From NCBI GenBank assembly GCA_963714455.1, contig CAVQON010000012.1, positions 1 to 64,000 on the forward strand: DNA of 64,000 nucleotides, in the 5' to 3' direction. Origin of the DNA: CAVQGZ01 sp963714455. GTDB taxonomy: Bacteria; Actinomycetota; Actinomycetes; Jiangellales; Jiangellaceae. Positions 46,043 to 56,131 of the stretch are shown in pieces. Both the position numbers and the translations under genes were made by a program. The notes under the pieces were generated by a model. That model searched no databases and was not told the DNA's origin. It saw only the letters and a list, made by a program, of their open reading frames with translations. Each line of letters starts with the position of its first letter. The stretch's first letter is position 1.

Positions 46043-46225
46043 TCAGTCGTCAGAAGCCCTGATCACGGCTCGGTGCGGACCCATCGCCGTCGGCCCCTGG
46101 GCCGGCTTCGGAGCCACATAGCTGGTGACCTCGGGCACCGGTCGCCGACGCAGCAGCGCGTACAGCGCGCCCGCCCACACCCCGGCCAGCAGGGCGCCGA
46201 CCGCCCACAGAACCCACTTGCGCAC
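46043..46225 (-). CDS. Small single-pass membrane protein
   Basis: 60 residues from GTG 46225: KWVLWAVGALLAGVWAGALY is one membrane helix, followed by RRRPVPEVTSYVAPKPAQGP. It lies between cwlM (convergent, 15 bp from its stop) and the divergent aminotransferase gene (23 bp). Short basic-flanked membrane proteins occur at this place in related genomes. No function is known. Confidence 0.55.
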   Translation of the reverse strand: MRKWVLWAVGALLAGVWAGALYALLRRRPVPEVTSYVAPKPAQGPTAMGPHRAVIRASDD

Positions 46226-46248
46226 GGGCTCATCGTAGGCTTGGGCCG

Positions 46249-47607
46249 GTGAGCCCCCCCACCCCGGACGCGCAACGCGCGCTGTCGGCCCCTGGGCTGG
46301 AGCGCAGCAGGGCTTTGCGGCACGGCTCCCGGCTCGACTCCTACGTCGACCGGTACGCCGAGCGCACCTTGGGGATGACGGCGTCGCAGATCAGAGCCCT
46401 GTTCGCGGTGGCGTCACGCCCCGAGGTCGTGTCGCTCGCCGGCGGCATGCCCACGATCGCCAGCCTTCCCCTGGACGTGATCGGCGAGCAGATCGCCGAC
46501 CTCGTGCGCGACGAGGGCCAGAGCGCCCTTCAGTACGGCTCGGGCCAGGGAGACCCGCGGCTGCGCGAGCAGATCGTCGAGGTGATGCGCACCGTCGGCA
46601 TCGGCGCGCACCCCGACGACGTCGTGGTCACCGTCGGGTCCCAGCAGGCCCTCGACCTCGTGACCCGCATCTTCATCGACCCGGGCGACACGATCCTGGT
46701 CGAGGCGCCGTCCTACGTTGGGGCGCTGAGCACTTTCCGCTCCTACCAGGCCAGCGTGCACCACGTCGAGATGGACGAGCACGGGCTGGTACCTGCTGCT
46801 CTGCGGGAGGCGATCGCGGCGCTGGCCGCGTCCGGCACCCGCCCGAAGTTCTTGTACACGATCCCCAACTTCCACAACCCGGCCGGCGTCACCCAGACCG
46901 ACCAACGCCGCCGAGAGGTGCTCGACATCGCGCTGGAGGCCGACATCCTCGTCCTCGAGGACGACCCCTACGGCATGCTCGGCTTCGACGGCGAGCCACC
47001 ACGCGCCATGCGCGCCGACGCCGAGGACGGCGTGATCTACCTGGGCTCCTTCTCCAAGACGTTCGCGCCGGGGCTGCGGGTGGGGTGGGCGCTGGCGCCG
47101 CACGCGGTGCGCGAGAAGCTCGTGCTGGCCGCCGAGGCCTCGGTGCTGTGCCCGCCGACGATGAACCAGCGGGTCGTGTCGAACTACCTGGAGCAGTCGG
47201 ACTGGCTGGGCCAGGTCAAGGTGTTCCGCGAGCTGTACCGCGAGCGCCGTGACGCCATGCTGGAGGCCCTGGACGAGCAGTTTCCGCCCGGGTGCCACTG
47301 GACGCGTCCGGACGGGGGCTTCTACGTGTGGCTCACGCTGCCGGAGGGACTCGACTCCCAGGCAATGCTTCCCCGCGCAGTGACTGACCGAGTCGCCTAC
47401 GTTCCTGGCACGGCGTTCTACGCCGACGGGTTCGGTACCCGCGAGATGCGCCTCTCGTACTGCTTCCCGACACCGGAGCGCATCCGGGAGGGTGTGCGAC
47501 GTCTGGCCGGCGTGATCGAGGCCGAGCTCGACCTGGTGCACACCTTCGGACCCGGCCACCTGTCCGGCCGGGCCGGCTACGGGCTGCCCACCCCGGACAT
47601 GACGTGA
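46249..47607 (+). CDS. PLP-dependent aminotransferase (class I, MocR-like catalytic type)
   Basis: 452 residues from GTG 46249. Motifs: VVSLAGGMPTIASLPLDVIG, LQYGSGQGDPRLREQIVEVM, YTIPNFHNPAGVT, LEDDPYGML and the PLP lysine in GSFSKTFAPGLRVGWALAP (near residue 265). The class matches 2-aminoadipate/aromatic aminotransferases of the LysN type; there is no DNA-binding domain. Immediately followed by a Ddl-like ATP-grasp gene, an association also seen beside parB in other actinobacteria, so the two may make or handle one amino acid derivative; that is inference. Confidence 0.92.
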   Translation: MSPPTPDAQRALSAPGLERSRALRHGSRLDSYVDRYAERTLGMTASQIRALFAVASRPEVVSLAGGMPTIASLPLDVIGEQIADLVRDEGQSALQYGSGQGDPRLREQIVEVMRTVGIGAHPDDVVVTVGSQQALDLVTRIFIDPGDTILVEAPSYVGALSTFRSYQASVHHVEMDEHGLVPAALREAIAALAASGTRPKFLYTIPNFHNPAGVTQTDQRRREVLDIALEADILVLEDDPYGMLGFDGEPPRAMRADAEDGVIYLGSFSKTFAPGLRVGWALAPHAVREKLVLAAEASVLCPPTMNQRVVSNYLEQSDWLGQVKVFRELYRERRDAMLEALDEQFPPGCHWTRPDGGFYVWLTLPEGLDSQAMLPRAVTDRVAYVPGTAFYADGFGTREMRLSYCFPTPERIREGVRRLAGVIEAELDLVHTFGPGHLSGRAGYGLPTPDMT

Positions 47608-47616
47608 GGAGTGCCG

Positions 47617-48564
47617 GTGACTGACCTCGGACGCGTGGTGGTGCTGGCCGGCGGGCTGTCCCACGAGCGGGACGTGTCGCTGCGCTCGGGGGCCCGCGTG
47701 GCCGAAGAGCTGCGTGGCCAGGGCGTCTCGGTCGAGCTGCGCGACGCGGACGCCGAGTTCGTCCGCTCGGCCACCGACGACCCGCCCGCCGTGGTGCTGC
47801 CGATGCTGCACGGCGCGCTGGGTGAGGACGGCGCCCTGCGGACCGTTCTGCAGATGCTCGACCTGCCGTACGTGGGTACCGAGGCCCGTGCCTGCCGCAC
47901 CGCGTTCGACAAGCCGATCGCCAACGGCGTCGCGGAGTCGGCGGGACTCGTGGTGCCGCCGTCGGTGGTGCTCGGGCACTCGACGTTCCGCGACCTCGGC
48001 GCGGCCGCGCTGCTGGACGGAGTGGTGCGGGCCCTCGGGCTGCCGCTCGCCGTGCAGCCGGCCCGCGGCGGGTCGGCGCTCGGGGTGTCGATCGTGCACG
48101 AGGTGGCCGACCTGCCCTCGGCCATGGTCGCCTGCTTCGCCTACGGCGAGGACGCCCTGCTGCAGACCTACGTGCCGGGCACCGAGGTGGCCGTCTCGGT
48201 GGTCGACACCGGCGACGGACCGGTGGCGCTTCCCCCGGTCGAGATCGTCCCGGACGGGGAGTTCTACGACTACCAGGCCCGCTACACCGCCGGGGCCACC
48301 GAGTTCTTCGTGCCGGCCCGTCTCGACGCCGACGTGATCGCCGCGGTGTCGCAAGCAGCAGTGACCGCGCACCTGGCGCTCGGCCTGCGCGACCTCTCCC
48401 GCACCGACCTGATCGTCGACGAGTCAGGCCGGGCGACGTTCTTGGAGGTCAACGTCGCGCCCGGCATGACCGAGACGTCGCTGTTCCCGCTCGCAGTGAG
48501 CGGGGCAGGGCTGACGCTCGGCGGCGTGGTGCGCGACCTGCTGGAGCGGGCCCTCACTCGCTGA
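47617..48564 (+). CDS. D-alanine-D-alanine ligase-like ATP-grasp enzyme (divergent)
   Basis: 315 residues from GTG 47617; GTG 47611 touches the GAGGA site and is less likely. Ddl marks: LAGGLSHERDVSLRSG, MLHGALGEDGALRTVLQMLD with LPYVGT, AFDKPIANGVAESAGLVVPP, YVPGTEVAVSVV, and FLEVNVAPGMTETSLFPLAV. The ATP-binding KPxxxGSSxG loop reads VQPARGGSALGVS, with Gln147 where Ddl enzymes have Lys. Several other positions differ from housekeeping Ddl. It may be a specialised dipeptide ligase or a weakly active paralogue. Ends 30 bp from the convergent parB. Confidence 0.82.
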   Translation: MTDLGRVVVLAGGLSHERDVSLRSGARVAEELRGQGVSVELRDADAEFVRSATDDPPAVVLPMLHGALGEDGALRTVLQMLDLPYVGTEARACRTAFDKPIANGVAESAGLVVPPSVVLGHSTFRDLGAAALLDGVVRALGLPLAVQPARGGSALGVSIVHEVADLPSAMVACFAYGEDALLQTYVPGTEVAVSVVDTGDGPVALPPVEIVPDGEFYDYQARYTAGATEFFVPARLDADVIAAVSQAAVTAHLALGLRDLSRTDLIVDESGRATFLEVNVAPGMTETSLFPLAVSGAGLTLGGVVRDLLERALTR

Positions 48565-48593
48565 CGGCCCGTCACCCTGTGCTGCGCCGACCT

Positions 48594-49606
48594 TCAGCGC
48601 AGCAGGGCGTCCAGGATGCGGTCGAAGTCGTCGGTCGACGCGAACTCGATGGTGATCTTGCCCTTCGCGCGGCCCATTCCGACGCTCACGCGGGTGTCGA
48701 GCCGGTCGGCCAGCCTCGACGCGCCGGCACTCACGTGCTCGGGCACCTCGACGGCCGACCCGCTGCGCCGCCGAGCCGGACGGTCCCCGCCCCCGCTCAC
48801 CAGCTCTTCGACCGTGCGGACCGAGAGCCCCTCGGCGACGATCCGCTGCGCAAGCGTCTCCTGGACGAGCGGGTCGGGCAGAGCGAGCAGGGCGCGGGCG
48901 TGGCCGGCGGAGAGCACCCCGGCGGCGACCCGGCGCTGCACCACGGGCGGCAGCCGCAGCAGCCGGATGGTGTTGGAGACCTGTGGACGCGACCGTCCGA
49001 TGCGCTCGGCCAGCTCGTCCTGCGTGCACCCGAACTCGTCCAGCAGCTGCGCGTAGGCCGCAGCTTCTTCCAGGGGGTTCAGCTGCGCGCGGTGCAGGTT
49101 CTCCAGCAGGGCGTCACGCAGCATCGCCTCGTCGCTGGTGGCCCGCACCAACGCCGGGATGCTGGCCAGGCCCGCCTCCTGGGCAGCGCGCCAGCGACGC
49201 TCCCCCACCACGAGCTCGAAGACCGCCGGGTCGTCCGTCGGACGCACGACCACCGGCTGAAGCACGCCCACCTCACGCAGCGAGAACGCCAGCTCGGCCA
49301 GGTCGTCGGCGTCGAACACCTGGCGCGGCTGGCGGGCATTCGGCCTGATCGCATCGAGGGCCAGCTCGCGAAGGGTGAGTCCGTCCACCTCGGCGAGCGC
49401 CACGTCACCCTGGCCGGCATCGGTGTTCCCACTGGCATGGGCCGGTCGGTGCGGCTCACCGGTGCCGGCTGCGGCGGCCGCGGCGTGACCCGTGCTCGGT
49501 GAGAAGTACAGGTCGTGCGCGCCCGCCCGGCGCTCGGTCGGCGCCGGGGGGATCAGCGCACCGAGGCCGCGGCCCAGCCCGCGTCGTCGCTCCTGGTCAG
49601 AAACGG

Positions 49607-49610
<4 letters not shown>
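48594..49610 (-). CDS. parB: Chromosome partitioning protein ParB
   Basis: 338 residues from ATG 49610, overlapping the parA stop by ATGA. The CTP-binding N-domain has RQPRQVFDADDLAELAFSLR, GVLQPVVVRP and the GERRWRAAQEAGL box. The helix-turn-helix region has RAQLNPLEEAAAYAQLLDEF, TQDELAERIGRSRPQVSNTI. The C-terminal dimer domain ends FASTDDFDRILDAL. It loads at parS, slides, and condenses the origin region for SMC. Two parS sites lie in parA and rsmG just upstream. Confidence 0.96.
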
Positions 49611-50665
<1,055 letters not shown>

Positions 50666-50675
50666 GCCACCATTG

Positions 50676-51326
50676 TCACCGGCGTCGGCGCGTCTCCCCG
50701 GCAACCACGACGACTGCGCGCGTCGCCGCCAGGTCACCGGGAAGGAGCAGGTCGCGCACGTCCCAGGAGCGCGCGCCGAGTCTGGTGAGAGTCGCGAGCG
50801 CGGCGTCGAGCTCGGCGTGCGCCCCTTGCCCCTTCATCGCCACCAGGCGTCCGCCGGGCCGAAGCAGAGGGAGCGTCCATCCCAGCAGCCGTGGCAGGGG
50901 AGCAACGGCCCGGGCGACCACTGCGTCGGTCGCCCCGCGCGGCAGCTCCTCGGCGCGGGCGCGCTGCACGTCCACGTGCTCGAGCCCGAGCGACTCGCAC
51001 GCCTCGCTCAAGAAGGTCGCCCGCCGCAGCAGCGGTTCGACGAGCGTGATGCGCAGGTCAGGACGCACGAGCGCGAGCGGGATGCCAGGAAGGCCGGCCC
51101 CGGAACCCATGTCGAGCACACCGACAGCATCCGGGACGGCGGCTGCGACCGCCGCGGAGTTGAGCAGGTGCCGCTCCCAGAGGCGCTCGACCTCGCGCGG
51201 CCCGATCAGTCCACGTTCGACGCCGGCACCGGCCAGCAGGTCGGCGTAGGCCACGGCTGTCGCCAGCTCGGCACCGAACACGGCCTCCGCCTCGGGGGGC
51301 GGCGGCGGCGCCGAGCCGTGTTTCAC
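50676..51326 (-). CDS. rsmG: 16S rRNA (guanine527-N7)-methyltransferase RsmG
   Basis: About 216 residues from GTG 51326, which lies inside a parS palindrome; the start is uncertain. The motifs are GVERGLIGPREVERLWERHL, LLNSAAVAA, SAM-binding VGVLDMGSGAGLPGIPLALV, then ITLVEPLLRRATFLSEACES and LVAMKGQGAHAEL. It methylates G527 in the 530 loop. Loss gives low-level streptomycin resistance in other bacteria. Between jag and parA, all on the minus strand. Confidence 0.95.
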   Translation of the reverse strand: MKHGSAPPPPPEAEAVFGAELATAVAYADLLAGAGVERGLIGPREVERLWERHLLNSAAVAAAVPDAVGVLDMGSGAGLPGIPLALVRPDLRITLVEPLLRRATFLSEACESLGLEHVDVQRARAEELPRGATDAVVARAVAPLPRLLGWTLPLLRPGGRLVAMKGQGAHAELDAALATLTRLGARSWDVRDLLLPGDLAATRAVVVVAGETRRRR

Positions 51327-51334
51327 GTGAAACG
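51319..51334. promoter_or_regulatory. parS site at the start of rsmG
   Basis: TGTTTCACGTGAAACG, identical to the site at 50588. It covers the presumed rsmG start codon (GTG at 51326-51324). Two parS sites 731 bp apart flank the rsmG gene. Confidence 0.95.
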
Positions 51335-51357
51335 TCGCGAGGGACGCAGCCGTCGGA

Positions 51358-51921
51358 TCAGGAGCCCTGCGCCGGGAGCACGACCACCCGCCGGTGTGGC
51401 TCCTCACCGTCGGACTCGCTCACCAGCCCCGCCGCGGCAACCGTGTCGTGCACCACCTTGCGCTCGAACGGCGTCATCGGGGCGAGTCGCACCGGTTCAC
51501 CACCGGCCCGCACCTCGTCCACGATCGAACGCGTGAGCTCGGCCAGCTCGGCGCGCCGGTCGGCCCGAAACCTGGCGATGTCGAGCATCAGCCGGCTGCG
51601 GTCGCCGGTCTGCGCCGAGACGGCCAGCCGCGCGAGGTCTTGCAGGGCGTCCAGCACCTCGCCGTCGCTGCCCACCAGGGCGTCCAGGGCCGTCGGGTCG
51701 TCAGGGTCGGGGACGACCGACACGGTGGCTCGCACGCCTTCGATGTCCATGTCGATGTCACCGGCGATGTCGAGCAGGTCCAGAAGGCCCTCGATGTAGT
51801 CCGCGGCGATGTCGGACTCGCGCTCGAGGTCTGCTGTCGCCGCAGGGGTGTCCGCTGCGTCCGACACGGGGTCGGGCTGCTCGGCGACCTCGTCGCGGGG
51901 CTCGGTCGTAGGTTCAGTCAC
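51358..51921 (-). CDS. jag: Jag/KhpB RNA-binding protein
   Basis: 187 residues from GTG 51921, chosen because GGAG lies at the right distance; ATG 51939 would add six residues but has no site. The acidic N-terminus is followed by a KH domain (VPDPDDPTALDALVGSDGEV, LDALQDLARLAV) and R3H (LMLDIARFRADRRAELAELT, VRLAPMTPFERKVVHDTVAA). It probably binds many small RNAs and mRNAs and works with KhpA in cell-wall control. Always encoded next to yidC. Confidence 0.93.
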   Translation of the reverse strand: MTEPTTEPRDEVAEQPDPVSDAADTPAATADLERESDIAADYIEGLLDLLDIAGDIDMDIEGVRATVSVVPDPDDPTALDALVGSDGEVLDALQDLARLAVSAQTGDRSRLMLDIARFRADRRAELAELTRSIVDEVRAGGEPVRLAPMTPFERKVVHDTVAAAGLVSESDGEEPHRRVVVLPAQGS

Positions 51922-51945
51922 GGGGGTCTCCAGGTTCATGCAGCG

Positions 51946-52902
51946 CTACTTCTTCGAGCTCTTGCGTTGGCTGCGGCTCTGCTTCTTGGGTTGCTGGCGC
52001 TTGGGGGACGCGTCGACGGGGCTCGGCTCCGCCACGACGACGCTCGGTCCGGTCTCGGCGGGGGGCAGGGCCTTCCCCTTGCGGACGGCTTTGGCCTCCT
52101 TGCGCTTGCGCATGGCCTCCTCGGCCGGAGTACCGGGGGCCGGCATGCGTCGGATGACGTAGAACTGCTGGCCCATCGTCCAGATGTTGCTGGTGAGCCA
52201 GTACAGGACGACGCCGAGCGGGAAGTAGTACCCCGAGAAGAGGAACATCAGCGGCAGGATGTAGAGCAGGATCTTCTGCTGCTGGGCGAAGGGACCTTCC
52301 AGCGCCGACTTCGGCATGTTCTGGCGCATCAGCTGCCGCTGGGTGAAGAAGGTCGTCGTCGTCATCAGCACGACCATGACACCGGCGATGACGCGGGTGG
52401 TCGTGGGGTTGGGGTAGTCGTAGGCGGTCGCGAAGCTGGCAGCCAGCGGGGCGCCGAACACCGTCGACTCCGACAGCGACGCGAACAGCGCCGGGTAGTC
52501 GGCGAAGGCGCCGCGGGGGACGTCCTCGGCGATGCCGTTGAGCACACGGAACAGGGCGAAGAAGAACGGCGCCTGGGCGAGGACGGGAAGGCACGAGGAG
52601 AACGGGTTGCTGCCCGTGTCCTTGTACAGCTTCATCATCTCTTGGCTGAGCTTCTCCTTGTCGTGGCCGTACTTGGCCTGAAGCTCGCGCATCTGCGGCT
52701 GGATCAGCTGCATGTTGCGCATCGACTTGATCTGCTTGACGAACAGCGGGATCAGGATGATGCGCATGACGACGACCAGGCCGATGATCGAGAGGGCCCA
52801 TGTGCCGCCGGAGTCGGCGTCCATGAACAGGCTGAAGAACTCGTGCCAGCCGATCATGATCCATGAGACGACCCAGTACAGCGGGGCAAGGACGGTGTCC
52901 AC
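51946..52902 (-). CDS. yidC: Membrane protein insertase YidC
   Basis: 318 residues from GTG 52902. Five membrane segments. The first cytoplasmic hairpin has LFVKQIKSMRNMQLIQPQMR, ELQAKYGHDKEKLSQEMMKL and YKDTGSNPFSSCLPVLAQAP; then PLMFLFSGYYFPLGVVLYWL with the W..N motif. A long basic tail (KQSRSQRKSSKK end) can bind ribosomes. No lipobox signal of the Firmicute type is seen, as usual for actinobacteria. It inserts membrane proteins alone or with Sec. Confidence 0.95.
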   Translation of the reverse strand: MDTVLAPLYWVVSWIMIGWHEFFSLFMDADSGGTWALSIIGLVVVMRIILIPLFVKQIKSMRNMQLIQPQMRELQAKYGHDKEKLSQEMMKLYKDTGSNPFSSCLPVLAQAPFFFALFRVLNGIAEDVPRGAFADYPALFASLSESTVFGAPLAASFATAYDYPNPTTTRVIAGVMVVLMTTTTFFTQRQLMRQNMPKSALEGPFAQQQKILLYILPLMFLFSGYYFPLGVVLYWLTSNIWTMGQQFYVIRRMPAPGTPAEEAMRKRKEAKAVRKGKALPPAETGPSVVVAEPSPVDASPKRQQPKKQSRSQRKSSKK

Positions 52903-52910
52903 GGGCTTGG

Positions 52911-53249
52911 TCAGGCTCCTTCGGCAGCAGACGTGTCGCGAACCGGCTGGCCGGGCGCGGTGGTGGTCGCAGCGGAGTGGTCGAGATGATCATCGGGGTC
53001 GTGCCCGGCGCACCGACCCCACCAACGGTAGTCGGCCGCGCCCGGAACCAGGTCGACGCCGCCGTCGGTCCACGGATGGCACCGGCCCACCCGGCGAGCC
53101 GCCAACCACGACCCGCGGAGGGCGCCGTGACGCTGCACCGCGGTCAGCGCGTAGGCCGAGCACGAGGGGTAGTAGCGGCACGACGGCCCCAGCAGAGGGC
53201 TGATCGCCCGCTGGTAGAAGCGCAGCAAGACGGTGAGCAGCCACGTCAT
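52911..53249 (-). CDS. yidD: Membrane insertion efficiency factor YidD
   Basis: 112 residues from ATG 53249. The whole HlyA-like domain is present: LLRFYQRAISPLLGPSCRYY, PSCSAYALTAVQRHGALRGS and RRVGRCHPWTDGGVDLVP, with three conserved Cys. The last 40 residues (GHDPDDHLDHSAAT...) are a low-complexity extension. It helps YidC-dependent insertion. The gene overlaps the rnpA stop by 4 bp. Confidence 0.94.
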   Translation of the reverse strand: MTWLLTVLLRFYQRAISPLLGPSCRYYPSCSAYALTAVQRHGALRGSWLAARRVGRCHPWTDGGVDLVPGAADYRWWGRCAGHDPDDHLDHSAATTTAPGQPVRDTSAAEGA

Positions 53250-53587
53250 GACGACACCAGCCGGCTGAGGCAGGCGTCGAGGTCGCGACCGAGGTCCACG
53301 CTCGACGCGTGCGCCGACGACGGCGTGGCCCGGACGACCACGAGAGAGCCGACCGGAAGGCGGTGCAGCCGCTCACGCATGAGGTGACGAAGGCGACGTT
53401 GCACGCCGTTGCGCACGACGGCGCCGCCGACGGCGCGACTCACCACGAACCCTGCCTGGGCCGGGAGTCCGGTGTCGGCTTCGCACAGCAGGTGCACCAC
53501 CACGGTGGACCGGGCCGACCGCGACCCCCGTCGCACCGTCCGACGAAAGTCGTCAGAGCGGCGCAGCCGCTGATGGGCCGCCAGCAC
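53246..53587 (-). CDS. rnpA: Ribonuclease P protein component
   Basis: 113 residues from the start at 53587: LAAHQRLRRSDDFRRTVRRG, then AGFVVSRAVGGAVVRNGVQR and RLRHLMRERL. The second segment carries the RNR-type motif (R.G..RRLRH) that holds the RNA subunit and pre-tRNA leader. It is the usual partner of rpmH. It overlaps yidD downstream by ATGA. Confidence 0.95.
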   Translation of the reverse strand: MLAAHQRLRRSDDFRRTVRRGSRSARSTVVVHLLCEADTGLPAQAGFVVSRAVGGAVVRNGVQRRLRHLMRERLHRLPVGSLVVVRATPSSAHASSVDLGRDLDACLSRLVSS

Positions 53588-53593
53588 CGCAGG

Positions 53594-53728
<135 letters not shown>

Positions 53729-54062
53729 GTCAGGCTCCAGGTGTCAGCAGTTGTGCGCCTGCCAGGGCTGACCTTTGCCGCTGCCTGCGGCGAGGTCTGT
53801 CGGGGCCATGGTGAGGCTCGTCATACAGACTGTCGAGAGTACGTCACCGCAGATCACAGGGTCAAACCGAGGAGCGGCAGCGGAGCGCGGCGGGGCGGGG
53901 GGTCAAGTGTGGATCGACCGTTGCCAGTCCACGGGCGCGGGGGTAGCGTCTCGCTCCCCTGCCGAGTCCGGTCGGGCCGATGATCGAGATGACCAATGCG
54001 CACGCCTGATATGTCGCAGATGCCCGGAGCCTTCCGAAGGCTGCTGACTCTCTTCCCCAGGC

Positions 54063-54071
54063 TGTGGATAA
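54063..54071 (-). promoter_or_regulatory. DnaA box at the dnaA start
   Basis: TGTGGATAA on the plus strand is a perfect TTATCCACA box on the minus strand. It lies 20 bp before the chosen dnaA start. Such a box in the dnaA leader is consistent with autoregulation. The other 53729-54062 sequence shows only TGTGGATCG at 53908, a weak match. Confidence 0.7.
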
Positions 54072-54090
54072 CAGTGTGGACGGGGGACGT

Positions 54091-55749
54091 GTGACCTATC
54101 AGCCCATGACCGGTGACACCTCTGACGAGGAGCCCGAAGGGGGCCTGGGCAGCGGCGATGACGGCGCGGCGTCCGGGGACGACCCTAAGGACGAGACCGG
54201 TCCGCTGGTGCTGCCCGCAGCTGAGCTGGCCCGCCTGTGGGACGACTCCGTCGCCTCGGTGAGCGCGGAGGTGGGGCCGGCGGTCGCCGCATTTCTCGGT
54301 CAGGCTCGGCCGGTGACGATGGTGGCGAACACCCTCGTCGCCGTCGCCCCGAGCAAGTACGCGAAGAACCAGCTGGAGCGGCGCGCGCTCGGGCTGCTGG
54401 TCGGCGCGCTCTCGCAGCGGCTCAACCGCTCGGTGGGAGTCGTCATCGAGGTCGTGACCTCGTCGAGCCCACCCAACGGGGCCGCTACGCCCGGGGCGCC
54501 GACCCCGTCCTCGATGCCAGGCCCGGGGACGCAAGGCGAACCGACGGCGGGCCAACCGAGCGACGGTGACCAGTCCGGCCCCACCGCGGCGCCCGCCAAC
54601 GGATCAGGCAACGGGTCCGGCCCCGCTGGGGTGCCCAGCCTCGCCGCGCCGCCGTCACCGGCTGCAGCCTCGACGGCGACGCCCGGGCACGTCCCCACCC
54701 AACGAGGCGACACCCCGGCCCTGAACCCGAAGTACACCTTCGACCGCTTCGTCATCGGGGCCAGCAACCGCTTCGCCCACGCCGCCGCCGTGGCCGTCGC
54801 GGAAGCCCCCGGCAAGGCCTACAACCCGCTGCTCGTCTACGGCGACTCCGGCCTGGGCAAGACCCACCTGCTGCACGCGATCGGGCACTACGCAGCCGAG
54901 TTCTACCCCGGCACCCGTGTTCGCTACGTGTCGAGCGAGGAGTTCACCAACGACTTCATCAACTCCATCCGCGACGACCGCGCATCGGCCTTCCACCGGC
55001 GCTACCGCGACGTCGACGTGCTGCTCATCGACGACATCCAGTTTCTCGTCGGCAAGATCCAGACGCAGGAGGAGTTCTTCCACACCTTCAACGCGCTGCA
55101 CAACGCGAACAAGCAGATCGTCATCACCTCCGACCGGCCGCCGAAAGAGTTCGCCGAGCTCGAAGACCGGCTGCGCAACCGGTTCACCTGGGGGCTCATC
55201 ACCGACGTGCAGCCGCCCGACCTCGAGACGCGCATCGCGATCCTGTCCAAGAAGGCCGCGGCCGACCGGCTTGCCGTGCCGCAAGACGTGCTCGCGCTGA
55301 TCGCCAGCCGTATCGACAGCAACATCCGTGAGCTGGAGGGATCGCTCGTGCGCGTCACCGCCTTCGCGAGCCTCAACCGCCAGCCCGTCGACCTGGCGCT
55401 GGCCGAGGTCGTGCTCAAAGACCTGATGCCCGCCCATGCAGCGCCCGACATCAGCGCTGCGACGATCATCGCCCAGACCGCCGGCTACTTCGAGCTCAGC
55501 ATCGACGACCTGCTCGGGACGAGCCGGAGCCGGACCCTGGTCACGGCTCGACAGATCGCGATGTATCTGTGCCGCGAGCTGACCGACCTGTCGCTGCCCA
55601 AGATCGGCCAGGAGTTCGGCGGCCGCGACCACACGACGGTGATGCACGCCGACCGCAAGATCCGCACCCTGATGGCCGAGCGTCGCTCGGTCTTCAACCA
55701 AGTGACCGAGCTGACGAACCGCATCCGCCAGAGCTCGCGAGGCGTCTGA
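54091..55749 (+). CDS. dnaA: Chromosomal replication initiator protein DnaA
   Basis: 552 residues from GTG 54091 (GGGGGAC upstream); in-frame GTGs at 54064 and 54076 and ATG 54106 are alternatives. Domain I (LWDDSVASVSAEVGPAVAAF), a long Gly/Pro/Ala linker (about 135-210), and the AAA+ domain III: Walker A GDSGLGKTHLLHAIG near residue 251, Walker B VDVLLIDDIQFLVGK, sensor and box VII NRFTWGLITDVQPPDLETRI. Domain IV for box binding: DLSLPKIGQEFGGRDHTTVM. The linker is long, as in streptomycetes. It opens oriC just downstream. Confidence 0.97.
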   Translation: MTYQPMTGDTSDEEPEGGLGSGDDGAASGDDPKDETGPLVLPAAELARLWDDSVASVSAEVGPAVAAFLGQARPVTMVANTLVAVAPSKYAKNQLERRALGLLVGALSQRLNRSVGVVIEVVTSSSPPNGAATPGAPTPSSMPGPGTQGEPTAGQPSDGDQSGPTAAPANGSGNGSGPAGVPSLAAPPSPAAASTATPGHVPTQRGDTPALNPKYTFDRFVIGASNRFAHAAAVAVAEAPGKAYNPLLVYGDSGLGKTHLLHAIGHYAAEFYPGTRVRYVSSEEFTNDFINSIRDDRASAFHRRYRDVDVLLIDDIQFLVGKIQTQEEFFHTFNALHNANKQIVITSDRPPKEFAELEDRLRNRFTWGLITDVQPPDLETRIAILSKKAAADRLAVPQDVLALIASRIDSNIRELEGSLVRVTAFASLNRQPVDLALAEVVLKDLMPAHAAPDISAATIIAQTAGYFELSIDDLLGTSRSRTLVTARQIAMYLCRELTDLSLPKIGQEFGGRDHTTVMHADRKIRTLMAERRSVFNQVTELTNRIRQSSRGV

Positions 55750-56131
55750 TCCGAGCGCCGGTGGGGTATCGACGTGGTGGCCGCAGCACTGGGTGCGACC
55801 GCCATGGGCTGTGTGCATCTGTGCCCGGCACGGGGACCGGCCTGTGGAGAACGTGTGCGCAACCCGCGGGCCCGCGGCATCGGCGTCAGCGCGTCCCCAG
55901 CAGCGGGCTCGTCGTCCGCAGCTACGCGCGGTTCGTCCCCATGTTGTCCCCACCCCCGTGGGCTCGTCACCTGCACCATCGCCGGTCGTCCACACCATCC
56001 ACCGCACCTATGACGACGAAGAAAGGTGTACTCGTCCAGGGCATGTCTGTCTCATGGGCGAGGCCAGGGTGTGTGGAAGTATCGCTATCGGGCGCCGAGC
56101 AGCGGCGGCTGCACGTGAAGAGGGGACCTTC
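55750..56131. other. Putative oriC (dnaA-dnaN intergenic region)
   Basis: A 382-bp noncoding gap in the place where actinobacterial origins lie. DnaA-box-like nonamers with one mismatch to TTGTCCACA or TTATCCACA are seen at 55843-55851 (TTCTCCACA on the minus strand), 55944-55952 (TTGTCCCCA) and 55986-55994 (TCGTCCACA). This is fewer and weaker than the dozen or more of streptomycetes. There is no strongly A/T-rich stretch; 56008-56032 is the least G/C-rich part. Confidence 0.75.
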
